From VRUE01 sp963704515 (GTDB lineage Bacteria; Actinomycetota; Thermoleophilia; Solirubrobacterales; 70-9): a stretch of 64,000 bases of DNA. The notes beneath the pieces are model-generated. The model ran no database searches. It saw only the letters and a program-made list of their open reading frames with translations, and was not told the origin of the DNA. Shown here piece by piece: positions 1 through 56,009 of the stretch. Position 1 is the first letter of the stretch; every line of letters begins with the position of its first letter. The DNA is taken from positions 1,550,001 through 1,614,000 of the forward strand of contig OY969913.1 in the NCBI GenBank assembly GCA_963704515.1, written 5' to 3'. The translations under genes and the position numbers were made by a program.

Positions 1-1
1 C

Positions 2-1920
2 GAGTACGGCCCCGCCTTCCAGGGCCTCGTCCGGGCCTGGCGCCGCGGCGAGCAGATCTTCGCCGAGGTCGGGCTCGCCGAGGAGCAGGCGGCGGACGCG
101 GCCGGCTATGGCCTGCACCCGGCCCTGCTCGACGCAGCCCTGCACGCCGCCCTGCTGGCCGGACTGGGCGACGGGAACGGGCTGCCCGCGCCGCGGCTGC
201 CGTTCGCCTGGCGTGGCGTGGACCTGCACGCCGCCGGGGCGAGCGAGCTGCGGGTCGCCCTCTCGCTGGAGGGCGACGAGCTGTCCCTCTTCCTCGCCGG
301 CCCCGAGGGAGAGCCCGTGGCGGGCGTCGCCTCGCTCGTCACCCGCCCGGTCTCCCTCGAGCAACTGCGCGGCTCTCAGGGTCTCGACGGCCTGCTCGCG
401 ATCGAGTGGCGCGAGCGCCGGCTGGAAGCGGGGGAGGACGCCACCGACGTGGAGCTCTGGCGCCACGAGCCCACGGGCTCGGCCGATCCCGCCGCGGCGA
501 AGCGGGCGGCCGCCGCGGCCCTGGCGGCGATCCAGGCCTTCCTCTCGCGCTCGGACCCCTCGCCCGAGGAGCGCCTCGCGATCCTCACCGGGGGAGCGGT
601 GGCGACCTCCGAGGAGGAGTCCCCCGACCCCGCCCAGGCGGCGATCTGGGGTCTGGCGCGCTCCGCCCAGGCGGAGCACCCCGGCAGCTTCCTCTTGATC
701 GACACCGACGGCAGCGAGGTCTCCGAAGAGGCCCTGTCCGCCGCCCTCGCCCAGGCGGAGGAGCCACAGCTCGCCCTGCGCGAGGGCCGGGCCCTCGCGC
801 CCAGGGCGGCCCGCATCTCCGTGCGGGAGCCCGGCCCGGCCGTCGATCCGGAGAAGACCGTGCTGATCACCGGCGCCACCGGCACGCTCGGCGGCCTCGC
901 CGCCGCGCGCCTGGTCGAGGAGCACGGCGCCCGGCGCCTGCTGCTGGTCAGCCGCTCGGGCGAGAACGCGCCCGGCGCCGCGGAGCTGGCGGCGATTCTC
1001 GCCGAGCACGGCGCCGAGGTGCGGATCGCCGCCTGCGACGTCTCCGATCGCGTGGCGCTCGCGACTCTGCTCGACTCGGTTCCGCCACAGCACCCGCTCG
1101 GCGCCGTCTTCCATGCGGCCGGCGCCCTCGACGACGCGACGATCGAGTCGCTCGCGCCCGAGCGCCTCGACCCGGTCTTCGCGCCCAAGGCGGACGCTGC
1201 CTGGGCGCTGCACGAGCTGACCCGGGACCTCGGTCTCTCGCACTTCGTCTGCTTCTCCTCCGCGGCGGGAACCCTGGGCGGACCCGGCCAGGGCAACTAC
1301 GCCGCCGCCAACGCATACCTGGACGCGCTCGCCCAGATGCGCCGTGCCGAAGGGCTCACCGCGACCTCGATCGCCTGGGGCTACTGGCAGACCGCCAGCG
1401 CTCTTACCGAGAGGCTCGACGAGGCCGACCTGGGGCGCCTGCGTCGCGGCGGCATCGCCCCGCTGACCGACGAGCAGGGCCTCTCGCTGCTCGATCGGGC
1501 GCTCTCCTGCGAGCGGGCCGACCTGCTGGCGACCGGGGTCGACGCCGCCGGCCTGCGTTCGCTGGCCTCGCTCGGCGTGCTGCCGCCGCTGCTCGGCGAG
1601 CTCGTCCGCCTGCCCAGGCGCCGCGCCCGGGCCGGCGGCTCGCTCGCCCGCCGCCTCGCCGAGCTGCCCGAGGCGGAGCGCCAAGCGCACGTCTTGGAGG
1701 TCGTCCGCTCGGAGGCCGCCGCGGTGCTCGGCCACGACTCCGCGGCCGAGATCGAGCCCTCGCGCGCCTTCCGCGAGCTCGGCTTCGATTCGCTGGCGGC
1801 CCTGGAGCTGCGCAACCGCCTCGCTGCCCTGACCGGGGTGCGGCTCGCGCCGACCGTCGCCTTCGACCACCCGAGCGCCGAGGCGCTCGCCGCGCACCTG
1901 CTCGCCGAGGTCAGCGCCTC
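2..1920 (+). other. PKS module M1 (partial): DH C-terminal half, KR, ACP
   Basis: The window opens inside the DH second hot-dog fold (EYGPAFQGL at base 2), and the catalytic Asp motif HPALLDAALHA is intact. The KR nucleotide-binding motif TGATGTLGG lies near 869. The KR carries an LDD motif (GALDDATI), typical of B-type ketoreductases, and the catalytic NYAAAN. The ACP phosphopantetheine serine is at 1790-1792. There is no ER, so an alkene is the expected product. KS and AT are upstream of the window, so the extender unit is unknown. Confidence 0.93.
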
Positions 1921-4900
1921 GAGGCTCACCCGCTCCACCCTTCGCGCCCGGGCGACGGACGAGCCGATCGCGATCGTCGGCATGGCCTGCCGGCTGCCGG
2001 GCGGCGTTGCCACGCCCGACGACCTCTGGGCGCTGCTGGCCGGGGAGCGCGATGCGATCGAGCCCTTCCCCGCCGACCGGGGCTGGGACCTGGGACGGCT
2101 GTATGACCCGGACCCCGACAACCTCACCGCCAGCTACGCCACCGAAGGCGGCTTCCTCGCCGACGCCGCCGAGTTCGATCCGGAGTTCTTCTCGATCAGC
2201 CCGCGCGAGGCCCTGGTCGTCGACCCCCAGCAGCGCCTCCTGCTCGAAGGCGCCTGGGAGGCGCTCGAGGACGCCGGCATCGACCCGGCGACGCTGCGCG
2301 GCGAGCAGGCCGGGGTCTTCGCCGGGGTGATGTACCAGGACTACGGGGCGCCGCAATTCGGCGTCGCTCCGGGGATGACGACCAGCACGATCTCGGGCCG
2401 CGTTGCCTACACCCTCGGACTGGAGGGCCCGGCGATCACGGTCGACACCGCCTGCTCCTCCTCGCTCGTCGCCATGCATCTAGCCGGGCAGGCGCTGCGC
2501 GGGGGAGAGTGCGACCTCGCTCTTGCCGGCGGCGTCTCGGTGCTCGCCACCCCCTCGGTCTTCACGATCTTCAGCACTCAGCGCGGCCTCGCCCCCGACG
2601 GGCGCTGCAAGCCGTTCGCCGAGGCGGCGGACGGGGCCGGCTTCTCGGAGGGGATCGGCGTCCTGGTCCTGGAGCGGCTCTCCGACGCCGAGGCGAACGG
2701 GCACCCGGTTCTCGCCACGATCCGCGGCACAGCCGTCAACCAGGACGGCGCCACCAACGGCTTCACCGCGCCCAATGGCCCCTCCCAGGAGCGGGTGATC
2801 CGCCAGGCCCTGGCCAACGCCCGCCTCTCGCCGCGCGATGTAGACCTCGTCGAGGCGCACGGCACCGGGACGACCCTCGGCGACCCGATCGAGGCCGGCG
2901 CCCTGCTCGCCACCTACGGGCAGGGCAGGGAGGCGCCGCTGCGACTCGGCTCGATCAAGTCCAACCTTGGACACACCCAGGCCGCCGCCGGAGTGGCGGG
3001 AGTGATCAAGGCGGTCCTCGCCATGCGCGAGAAGGTCATGCCGCGGACCCTGCACGTCGACGCCCCCTCCTCCAAGGTCGAGTGGGAGGCCGGTGCGATC
3101 GAGCTGCTCGCCGAGGCGCGGGAGTGGGAGGCCAACGGCCACCCGCGGCGGGCGGCCGTCTCGTCTTTCGGGGCGAGTGGCACCAACGCCCACGTGATCC
3201 TTGAGCAGGGCCCAGTCCCGGTTGAGGCCGCGGAGGGCGAGGGGAGGGCCGAAACCCTCAACGGCCCGCTGCCCCTCGCCCTCTCGGCCAAATCCGAGGA
3301 CGCGCTCAGGGACTCGGCCGCCAGGCTCGCCTCGCACCTGCGCGAGCGCCCCGAGCAGCCCCTCATCGACACCGCCCACTCGCTGCTCGCGACGCGCAGC
3401 TCCTTCGAGCACCGCGCCGTCGCGGTCGGCACCGAGCGCGAGGAGCTGCTCGAGTCCCTCGCGGCGCTCGCCGAAGGCCGCCCCTCGGACTCGACCGCAA
3501 CCGCCCGCGCCAACCCCGGCCGGATCGCCTTCCTGCTCACCGGCCAGGGCTCCCAAAGGGCGGGCATGGGAAGGGAGCTCTATGAGACCCACCCCGCATA
3601 CGCCGATGCCCTCGAGGAAGTCCTCGAGCAGATCGACCCCCACCTGGAGCTCTCCCTCAAGGAGCTGCTCTTCGCCTCACCCGGCTCCCCCGAGGCAAAG
3701 CTCCTCGAGGACACCACCTACGCCCAGCCCGCCCTCTTCGCCACCCACCTCGCGCTGCACCGCCTGCTCTCCAGCTGGGGCCTTTCACCCGAGCTGCTCG
3801 TCGGCCACTCGGTCGGCGAGATCTCCGCCGCCCAGATCTCCGGCGTGCTCTCATTGCCCGACGCCGCGAAGCTGATCTGCGCCCGCGGGGCGCTGATGGG
3901 GGCGCTGCCCACCGGTGGGGCGATGCTGGCGATCGGGGCCGGCGAGGCAGAGGTCGCCGAGGCGATCGAGGGCCAGGAGCAGGAGCTCTCGATCGCCGCG
4001 ATCAACTCGCCGGTCTCCACGGTGATCTCCGGCGCCGAGCAGGCGATCTCCTCCCAGGAGGCCCTCTGGTCCGAGAAAGGGACGAAGACCAAGCGCCTGG
4101 CGGTCTCCCACGCCTTCCACTCGCCCCTGATCGAGCCGATGACCGAGGCCTTCGCCGAGCTCGCCGGCTCCCTCGCCTACCACGAGCCCCGGGTCCCGAT
4201 CGTCTCCAACCTCACCGGCGAGATCCTCACCGCAAAGCAGGCCACAGACCCCGCCTACTGGGTCTCCCACGTGCGCGCCCCGGTGCGCTTCGCCGACTCG
4301 GTCGCCACCCTCGCCGCGAACGGCGCCACGACCTTCCTCGAGCTCGGCCCCGACCCGGTGCTCACCGCGATGGCCGGGGAGTGCCTCCAAGCCGAGGAGC
4401 GCCCGCCCGCCTTGATCCCCACCCTGCGCGAGGGCCGCCCGGAGCCCGAGGCCGCCCTCCTCGCCCTGGGCGCCGCCCACGCGGCCGGGGCCAAGGTCGA
4501 GTGGGGTCGCTTCTTCGAGGGCGCCGAGCCCCGGCGCGTCCCCTTGCCCACCTACCCGTTTCAGCGCAAGCGCTACTGGCTCTCCGCCGGGACGTTCGGC
4601 GGGGACCCCGCCTCGATGGGGATCGCCTCGGCCGAGCACCCGCTGCTCGGCGCCCTGGTCTCGGTCGCCGGCGGCGAGCAGGTCCTGCTCTCGGGTCGCC
4701 TCTCGCTCTCCACTCACCCCTGGCTGGCCGACCACGCGCTGGCGGGCACGGTGCTCTTGCCCGGCGCCGCCTTCCTCGACCTCGCCCTCGGGGTGGCCGA
4801 GCGGTTGAGCGCCGAGCAGGTCGCCGAGCTCACCCTGCGGGCGCCCCTGGCCCTGCCGGAGTCCGGCGCGGTCCAGCTGCAGGTCTCCGTCGAGGCCCCC

Positions 4901-7900
4901 GGCGAGGAGGGCGAGCGCCAGATCCGCTTCTACTCGCGCCCCGAGTCAGATGAGGAGGAGCTGCCCTGGACGCTGAACGCCGAGGGCCTGCTCTCCGAGG
5001 AGCCCCCCGCTGCGCCCGAGCCCCTGGAGATATGGCCGCCCGAGGGAGCCGAGCCGCTCGATGCCGAGTCCCTCTATGACAACCTCGCCGCGCTCGGCCT
5101 CGAGTACGGCCCCGCCTTCCAGGGTCTGGGCAAGGCCTGGAAGGCGGGCGAGGAGCTCTTCGCCGAGGTCTCCCTCGCTGAGGCCCAGGAGGCCGAGGCA
5201 ACCCGCTTTGCGATCCACCCCGCGCTGCTTGACTCCGCGCTTCACGCGCTCGGCCTGGGCGGGATCGAGATCGGCGGCGAGGCGGGCCCCGCCCTGCCCT
5301 TCTCCTGGGGCGGGGCCTCGCTCGCCGCCGCCGGCCCGAGCGCCCTGCGCGTGCGGCTCTCCCCCACCGGGGAGGGCCGCCTCGCCCTGAGCCTTGCCGA
5401 CGCGGACGGCGCCCCGCTGGGCAGGGTCGCCTCGCTCGCCCTGCGCCCGCTCTCCGCGGCGCAGTTGCAGGGCGCTCCCGCGCGCGGCAGCGGCCTGCTG
5501 GGCGTCGCCTGGCGCGCGGCCGAGCTCGGAGAGGACGCCGCCCCGCCCGCCGAGCCCTGGCGCTGGGCGGGCGCGGGGGAGGGGAGCGACCCCGCCGCCG
5601 CCGCCCTGGAGGCGATCCAGGCCTGGCTCGCCCGCGAGGATCCCTCCCCGGAAGATCGCCTCGCGCTGATCACCGAGGGCGCCGTCGCCGCGACCGAGGG
5701 CGAGTCCCCCGACCCGGCCGGGGCGGCGATCTGGGGCCTGGTGCGCTGCGCCCAGGCAGAGCACCCCGGCAGCTTCCTGGTGATCGACAGCGACGCCACC
5801 GATGCCTCCGAGCGGGCCCTGGAGAAGGCGCTCGCCCAAGAGCAGGAGTCCCAGCTCGCCCTGCGCGAGGGCGCCGCGCTGATCCCCCGCGCCGCCCCGC
5901 TGCCCCTCCCCGGCGATGCCCTGCTGCCCCCGCCCGGCCCCTGGCGGCTTGACTCCGAGCGGCGCGGCACCCTGGAGGGCCTCGCCCTGGTCGAGAGTCC
6001 CCGCGCCGCGGGGCCGCTCGGCCCCACCGAGGTCCGCATCGCGATGCGCGCCGCGGGGCTCAACTTCAGAGACGTCTTGATCGCCCTCGGGCACTATCCC
6101 GGCGAGGCGAGCATCGGCTCAGAAGGGGCGGGGATCGTCACCGAGGTCGGAGAGCGGGTCGCCGACCTCTCCCCGGGAGACCGTGTGATGGGCATGCTGG
6201 GCGAGGCCTTCGCCCCGCTCGCGGTGGCCGAGCGCTCCCAGCTGATCGGGGTCCCAGAGGACTTCTCCTTCGTCCAGGCAGCCGCCGTCCCGGTCGTCTT
6301 TTGCACCGCGCTCTACGCCCTGGGGGACCTCGCCTCCCTGAAGTCCGGCGAGCGGGTCTTGATCCACGCCGGCGCGGGCGGCGTCGGCATGGCGGCGATC
6401 GCCATTGCCAAGCGCATCGGCGCCGAGGTCTACGCCACCGCCAGCCCGGCCAAGCAGGAGGTCCTCGAAGGACTCGGCATCCCCGCCGAGCGGATCGCCT
6501 CCTCGCGCGACGCCGCCTTCAGGGAGCGCTTCTTGGAGCAGAGCGGCGGCGAGGGGATGGACGTGATCCTCAACGCGCTGACCGGCGAGCTGCTCGACGC
6601 CTCCCTCGATCTGCTGCCCGGGGGCGGGCGCTTCTTGGAGATGGGCAAGGCAGACGTCCGCGACCCCGAGGTGGTCGCCGCCGAGCACTCCGGCGTCTCC
6701 TACCTGCCCTTCGACCTGATCGAAGCGGGGCCCGAGCGCTCCGCCGAGCTGCTCGCCGAGGCGGTCGACATGCTCGAGGCCGGCGAGCTGCAGCACTCCC
6801 CGATCGCCACCTGGGACCTGCGCCGCGCCCCCGAGGCCTTCCGCCACCTGCGCGAGGGACGCAACGTCGGCAAGCTCGTGCTCGAGATCGCACCGGGCAT
6901 CGACCCCGAGCGCACCGTGCTGATCAGCGGCGCCACCGGCGGCCTCGGGGCGCTCACCGCAAAGCACCTCGCCGAAGCCCACGGCGCTCGTCACCTGCTG
7001 CTCGCCTCTCGCTCCGGAGAGGAAGCCGAGGGCGCCGCCGAGCTGCGGGCCCAGCTCGAGCAGCTGGGCGCCACCGCGACGATCGCCGCCTGCGACGTCG
7101 CCGATCGCGCCCAGCTGGAGGCCCTGTTCGACTCGATCCCCCCCGAGCACCCCCTGGGCGCCGTCTTCCACCTCGCCGGGGCGCTCGAGGACGCGACCCT
7201 CGACTCGCTCACCCCCGAGCGCCTGGGCGCCGTCTTCGCCCCCAAGGCAGACGCCGCCCGCCACCTGCACGAGCTCAGCGAGGGCATCGCGCTCACCCAC
7301 TTCGTCTGCTTCTCCTCGGCCGCGGGCACCCTGGGCAGCCCCGGGCAGGGCAACTACGCCGCCGCCAACGCCTACCTCGATGCCCTCGCCCAGAGACGCC
7401 GGGCCGAAGGGCTGCCCGCCACCTCGATCGCCTGGGGCCTTTGGGCCGGGGCTGGCATGGGCGCCGAGCTCACCGAGGCAGACGCCGAGCGCCTCGGGCG
7501 GGCCGGCATCTCCCCGCTCTCGGTCGAGCGGGGGCTCGCCCTGCTCGACCGGGCGATCGGCGCCGAGCGCGCCGAGGCGCTGGCGATCGACCTCGACCCC
7601 ACCGGGCTGCGCAAGATCGCCTCCCTGGGAGTCATGCCGCCGATCCTCTCGGGGCTGGTGCGCACGCCGCGCAAGCGCGCCGCCCAGGCCGGCGCCCTCG
7701 CCCGCCGCCTCGCCGAGCTGTCTGAGGCGGAGCGCCCGGCCGCGGTCTTGGAGCTGGTCCGCACCGAGGCCGCCGCGGTGCTCGGTCACTCCTCGGCGAC
7801 CGAGATCGAGCCCGAGCGCGCCTTCTCAGAGCTCGGCTTCGACTCGCTCGCCGCGCTTGAGCTGCGCAACCGCCTCGGCGAGGCGAGCGGGGTGCGGCTC

Positions 7901-8209
7901 TCCTCGACCGCGGTCTTCGACTACCCCTCGGCGGCGGCGCTGGCGGGGCATCTGGTGGACAGTGGCCTCGGCTCGGCCCGCCTGCCCGGCCGGCCGGGCG
8001 CCGAGGGCACCGTCGAGGACGAGCTCAACCGGCTCGAGTCGATGCTGACCGGGGTCGAGTCCGCCGAGCAGCGCGAGCGGGCCGCGGCTCGCCTGCGCGA
8101 GCTGCTCGCCGGCATCGAGCCCGGAATCGACGAGAAGGCGGAGGACCTCGCCGGGGCCAGCGACGAGCAGATGTTCGAGCTGCTCGACAAGAAGCTGGGG
8201 CGGGTCTGA
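2..8209 (+). CDS. Modular type I polyketide synthase, 5'-truncated (modules M1 end and M2)
   Basis: The frame is open from base 2, so the N-terminus lies outside the window; 2,735 residues are visible before TGA. Domain order by visible residue: DH C-terminal half 1-150, KR 282-500, ACP 565-640, KS 654-1073, AT 1174-1520, DH 1545-1830, ER 1979-2296, KR 2299-2540, ACP 2567-2653, docking domain 2657-2735. Seen motifs: KS Cys in DTACSSSL, AT GHSVGE and HAFH (malonyl type), DH HALAGTVLLP, ER HAGAGGVGMAA, KR NYAAAN, ACP GFDSL twice. The protein extends a polyketide by one alkene-forming step and then one fully reducing step, and passes the chain to the next protein through its tail. The next gene starts 2 nt after the stop, so the two are probably co-transcribed and translationally coupled. 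The AT-to-ACP part of M2 is almost the same sequence as M3. The family call is certain; substrate choice is inferred from motifs. Confidence 0.97.
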   Translation, partial: EYGPAFQGLVRAWRRGEQIFAEVGLAEEQAADAAGYGLHPALLDAALHAALLAGLGDGNGLPAPRLPFAWRGVDLHAAGASELRVALSLEGDELSLFLAGPEGEPVAGVASLVTRPVSLEQLRGSQGLDGLLAIEWRERRLEAGEDATDVELWRHEPTGSADPAAAKRAAAAALAAIQAFLSRSDPSPEERLAILTGGAVATSEEESPDPAQAAIWGLARSAQAEHPGSFLLIDTDGSEVSEEALSAALAQAEEPQLALREGRALAPRAARISVREPGPAVDPEKTVLITGATGTLGGLAAARLVEEHGARRLLLVSRSGENAPGAAELAAILAEHGAEVRIAACDVSDRVALATLLDSVPPQHPLGAVFHAAGALDDATIESLAPERLDPVFAPKADAAWALHELTRDLGLSHFVCFSSAAGTLGGPGQGNYAAANAYLDALAQMRRAEGLTATSIAWGYWQTASALTERLDEADLGRLRRGGIAPLTDEQGLSLLDRALSCERADLLATGVDAAGLRSLASLGVLPPLLGELVRLPRRRARAGGSLARRLAELPEAERQAHVLEVVRSEAAAVLGHDSAAEIEPSRAFRELGFDSLAALELRNRLAALTGVRLAPTVAFDHPSAEALAAHLLAEVSASRLTRSTLRARATDEPIAIVGMACRLPGGVATPDDLWALLAGERDAIEPFPADRGWDLGRLYDPDPDNLTASYATEGGFLADAAEFDPEFFSISPREALVVDPQQRLLLEGAWEALEDAGIDPATLRGEQAGVFAGVMYQDYGAPQFGVAPGMTTSTISGRVAYTLGLEGPAITVDTACSSSLVAMHLAGQALRGGECDLALAGGVSVLATPSVFTIFSTQRGLAPDGRCKPFAEAADGAGFSEGIGVLVLERLSDAEANGHPVLATIRGTAVNQDGATNGFTAPNGPSQERVIRQALANARLSPRDVDLVEAHGTGTTLGDPIEAGALLATYGQGREAPLRLGSIKSNLGHTQAAAGVAGVIKAVLAMREKVMPRTLHVDAPSSKVEWEAGAIELLAEAREWEANGHPRRAAVSSFGASGTNAHVILEQGPVPVEAAEGEGRAETLNGPLPLALSAKSEDALRDSAARLASHLRERPEQPLIDTAHSLLATRSSFEHRAVAVGTEREELLESLAALAEGRPSDSTATARANPGRIAFLLTGQGSQRAGMGRELYETHPAYADALEEVLEQIDPHLELSLKELLFASPGSPEAKLLEDTTYAQPALFATHLALHRLLSSWGLSPELLVGHSVGEISAAQISGVLSLPDAAKLICARGALMGALPTGGAMLAIGAGEAEVAEAIEGQEQELSIAAINSPVSTVISGAEQAISSQEALWSEKGTKTKRLAVSHAFHSPLIEPMTEAFAELAGSLAYHEPRVPIVSNLTGEILTAKQATDPAYWVSHVRAPVRFADSVATLAANGATTFLELGPDPVLTAMAGECLQAEERPPALIPTLREGRPEPEAALLALGAAHAAGAKVEWGRFFEGAEPRRVPLPTYPFQRKRYWLSAGTFGGDPASMGIASAEHPLLGALVSVAGGEQVLLSGRLSLSTHPWLADHALAGTVLLPGAAFLDLALGVAERLSAEQVAELTLRAPLALPESGAVQLQVSVEAPGEEGERQIRFYSRPESDEEELPWTLNAEGLLSEEPPAAPEPLEIWPPEGAEPLDAESLYDNLAALGLEYGPAFQGLGKAWKAGEELFAEVSLAEAQEAEATRFAIHPALLDSALHALGLGGIEIGGEAGPALPFSWGGASLAAAGPSALRVRLSPTGEGRLALSLADADGAPLGRVASLALRPLSAAQLQGAPARGSGLLGVAWRAAELGEDAAPPAEPWRWAGAGEGSDPAAAALEAIQAWLAREDPSPEDRLALITEGAVAATEGESPDPAGAAIWGLVRCAQAEHPGSFLVIDSDATDASERALEKALAQEQESQLALREGAALIPRAAPLPLPGDALLPPPGPWRLDSERRGTLEGLALVESPRAAGPLGPTEVRIAMRAAGLNFRDVLIALGHYPGEASIGSEGAGIVTEVGERVADLSPGDRVMGMLGEAFAPLAVAERSQLIGVPEDFSFVQAAAVPVVFCTALYALGDLASLKSGERVLIHAGAGGVGMAAIAIAKRIGAEVYATASPAKQEVLEGLGIPAERIASSRDAAFRERFLEQSGGEGMDVILNALTGELLDASLDLLPGGGRFLEMGKADVRDPEVVAAEHSGVSYLPFDLIEAGPERSAELLAEAVDMLEAGELQHSPIATWDLRRAPEAFRHLREGRNVGKLVLEIAPGIDPERTVLISGATGGLGALTAKHLAEAHGARHLLLASRSGEEAEGAAELRAQLEQLGATATIAACDVADRAQLEALFDSIPPEHPLGAVFHLAGALEDATLDSLTPERLGAVFAPKADAARHLHELSEGIALTHFVCFSSAAGTLGSPGQGNYAAANAYLDALAQRRRAEGLPATSIAWGLWAGAGMGAELTEADAERLGRAGISPLSVERGLALLDRAIGAERAEALAIDLDPTGLRKIASLGVMPPILSGLVRTPRKRAAQAGALARRLAELSEAERPAAVLELVRTEAAAVLGHSSATEIEPERAFSELGFDSLAALELRNRLGEASGVRLSSTAVFDYPSAAALAGHLVDSGLGSARLPGRPGAEGTVEDELNRLESMLTGVESAEQRERAAARLRELLAGIEPGIDEKAEDLAGASDEQMFELLDKKLGRV
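1961..7958 (+). other. PKS module M2: KS-AT(malonyl)-DH-ER-KR-ACP, fully reducing
   Basis: KS cysteine codon is 2453-2455. AT serine is 3809-3811 (GHSVGE), and HAFH at 4109-4120 predicts malonyl-CoA. DH spans about 4633-5480 with HALAGTVLLP and HPALLDSALHA. ER spans about 5938-6888 (LNFRDVLIALG, HAGAGGVGMAA). KR spans about 6895-7600 with LED (ALEDATL) instead of LDD. ACP follows. All reductive domains look active, so a saturated methylene pair is predicted. Confidence 0.93.
3266..7958 (+). repeat. 4.69-kb repeat shared by M2 and M3, copy 1
   Basis: From the KS-AT linker to the end of the M2 ACP. It matches 9625-14317 with an offset of 6,359 bp. Divergence is confined to scattered AT codons before about 4105; after that I saw no difference. 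The copies end abruptly where M2 goes into its docking domain. Confidence 0.93.
7970..8206 (+). other. C-terminal docking domain of first PKS protein
   Basis: About 79 residues follow the M2 ACP. Two predicted helices (VEDELNRLESMLTGV and RERAAARLRELLAGI) are followed by the terminal motif SDEQMFELLDKKLG. This is the classic actinobacterial four-helix-bundle docking tail, expected to bind the coiled-coil head of the protein encoded at 8212. Confidence 0.85.
8197..8204 (+). promoter_or_regulatory. Weak ribosome-binding stretch for the giant PKS gene
   Basis: GGGGCGGG lies 7 nt before ATG 8212 and overlaps the end of the upstream gene. It is a poor Shine-Dalgarno match. With only 2 nt between stop and start, translational coupling is likely. 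Confidence 0.45.
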
Positions 8210-8211
8210 GC

Positions 8212-53788
<45,577 letters not shown>

Positions 53789-56009
53789 GCCGCTCGTCCT
53801 CGCCGAGGCGGGCGCGGTCCAGCTCCAGGTGAGCGTCGCCGCGCCCGGCGAGGACGGCACCCGCGAGGTGAGCGTCTTCTCCCGCCTCGAGTCGGGCGAG
53901 GGGGAGGAGGAGCCGTGGGCGCTGAACGCCGAGGGCACGATCTCCCCCGAGGGCGCGCCCGCGCCCGAGCCGCTCGCCGAGTGGCCGCCCGAGGGCGCCG
54001 AGCGGCTCGACGTCGAGGAGCTGGGCGACCGCCTCGCCGACGCGGGCCTGGAGCTCGGCCCGGCCTTCGATTGCCTGACCGCGGCGTGGCGCCGCGGCGA
54101 CGAGGCCTTCGCCGAGCTCTCGCTGGCCGAGGACCGGCACGCCGACGCCGGCTTCGCCCTGCACCCCGCCCTGCTGGAAGCGAGCGCGCAGGCGGGCGCC
54201 CTCGCGGCGGCGGGCGGGGAGCCCGGCCTGGCGGCGGCGTGGCGAGGGGTCTCGGTCCACGCGGTCGGTGCGACCGAGCTGCGGCTGCGCCTTGGCGCTC
54301 CCGAGGACGGGACGGCCGCTGCCATCGAGCTCTTCGAGCCGAGCGGCTCGCCGGTGGCGCGGATCGCCGCCGCCGGGCGCCGGCCGGTCTCCGAGGAGCA
54401 GCTGCGCCGCGCCGCCCGCCGGCAGGGGCTGCTCGAGATCGAGTGGCGCAAGCAGGCGCTCCCCGAGCCGGCCGCCTCCGCCGTCGCGGCCGAGACCTGG
54501 CGCTGGCGGGGGGACGCGAGCGACGACCCCGCCGCGGAGGCGCGCCGCGCGACCGCCGCCGCCCTCAAGGCGCTCCAGGCCTGGCTCGGCCGCGAGCACG
54601 CGGAGCCCGGCGAGCGGCTCGCGGTCCTCACCGAGGGCGCCGTCGCCGCCGCGCCGGGGGAGGCGCCCGATCCCGCCGCCGCCGCCGTCTGGGGGCTCGT
54701 CCGCTCGGCTCAGATCGAGCACCCGAACAGCTTCCTGCTGATCGACACCGAGGGCCGCGAGGCCTCCGATGAGGAGTCCCTCGCCGCCGCCCTGGCCCAG
54801 GCCGAGGAGCCGCAGCTCGCCCTGCGCGAGGGCGCGGCGCTGGTACCGCGGGCCAACCGCCTTGCGGCCGAGGAGACCGACGGGGGCGAGCCATTCGACC
54901 CCGAGCGCACGGTCCTCCTCACCGGCGCCACCGGAGCGCTCGGCGCCCAGGTCGCCCGCCACATGGTCGAGGCCCAGGGCGCCCGACACCTGCTGCTTGT
55001 CAGCCGCCGCGGCGCCGACGCCCCCGGCACCGCGGAGCTGCGCGCCGAGCTCGAGCGGCAGGGCGCCGAGGTGACGATCGCCGCCTGCGACGTCGCCGAC
55101 CGCGAGGCGCTGGCGGCGCTGCTCGACTCGCTCGGCGACGACCATCCGCTGGGCGCGGTCGTCCACGTCGCCGGCGTCGTCGACGACGCGACGATCGAGT
55201 CGCTGACGCCCGACCGCCTCGACCCCGTCTTCGCCCCCAAGGCCGACGCGGCCTGGGCGATGCACGAGCTGACCGCCGACCTCGACCTCTCCCACTTCGT
55301 CCTCTTCTCCTCGGCGGCCGGCGCCCTCGGCGGCCCGGGCCAGGGCAACTACGCCGCCGCCAACTCGTTCCTCGACGCGCTCGCCGCCCTGCGCCGCGCC
55401 CGCGGCCTGCCGGCCACCTCGATCGCCTGGGGGATGTGGGAGGGAGGCGGCATGGGCGCCGCGCTCGAGGAGGCCGACCGGTCCCGCATGCGCCAGGGCG
55501 GCTTCGCGCCGCTCTCCGCGGAGCAGGGCCTCGACCTGCTCGACGGCGCGCTCCGCGGCGACCGCGCGGCCGTCCTCGCCGTGCGCCTCGAGCCGGCGGC
55601 GCTGCGCGGCCTCGCCTCGCTCGGCGTGTTGCCGCCGGTGTTCAGCGAGCTGGTCCGCGCTCCGCGGCGCCGGGCGGGCGGCAGCTCGCTCGCCCACCAG
55701 CTCGCCGAGCTGCCCGAGGCCGAGCGCCAGGGCGCCGTGCTGGAGCTGGTCCGCTCCCAGGTGGCGGCCGTGCTCGGCCATCCCTCGAGCGAGGCGATCG
55801 AGCCCGACCGCGCCTTCTCCGAGCTCGGCTTCGACTCGCTGGCGGCGCTCGAACTGCGCAACCGGCTCGGCCTCGTCACCGGCGTCCCGCTCAGCGCGAC
55901 GGTCGTCTTCGACCACCCCTCGGCCGCTGCCCTCGCCGCGCACCTGCTCGAGGGCGTCGCCGCGGCGGCTCCCGCGGGGCGCACCGCAGTTCGGGCGCAG
56001 GCAAGCGAC

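Noticed and set aside
406..2106. Other-frame + strand ORFs such as 406-2106, 6301-7725 and 42660-45599
   Set aside because: Arginine/proline-rich shadow frames of the PKS domains; no start context and no recognisable family.
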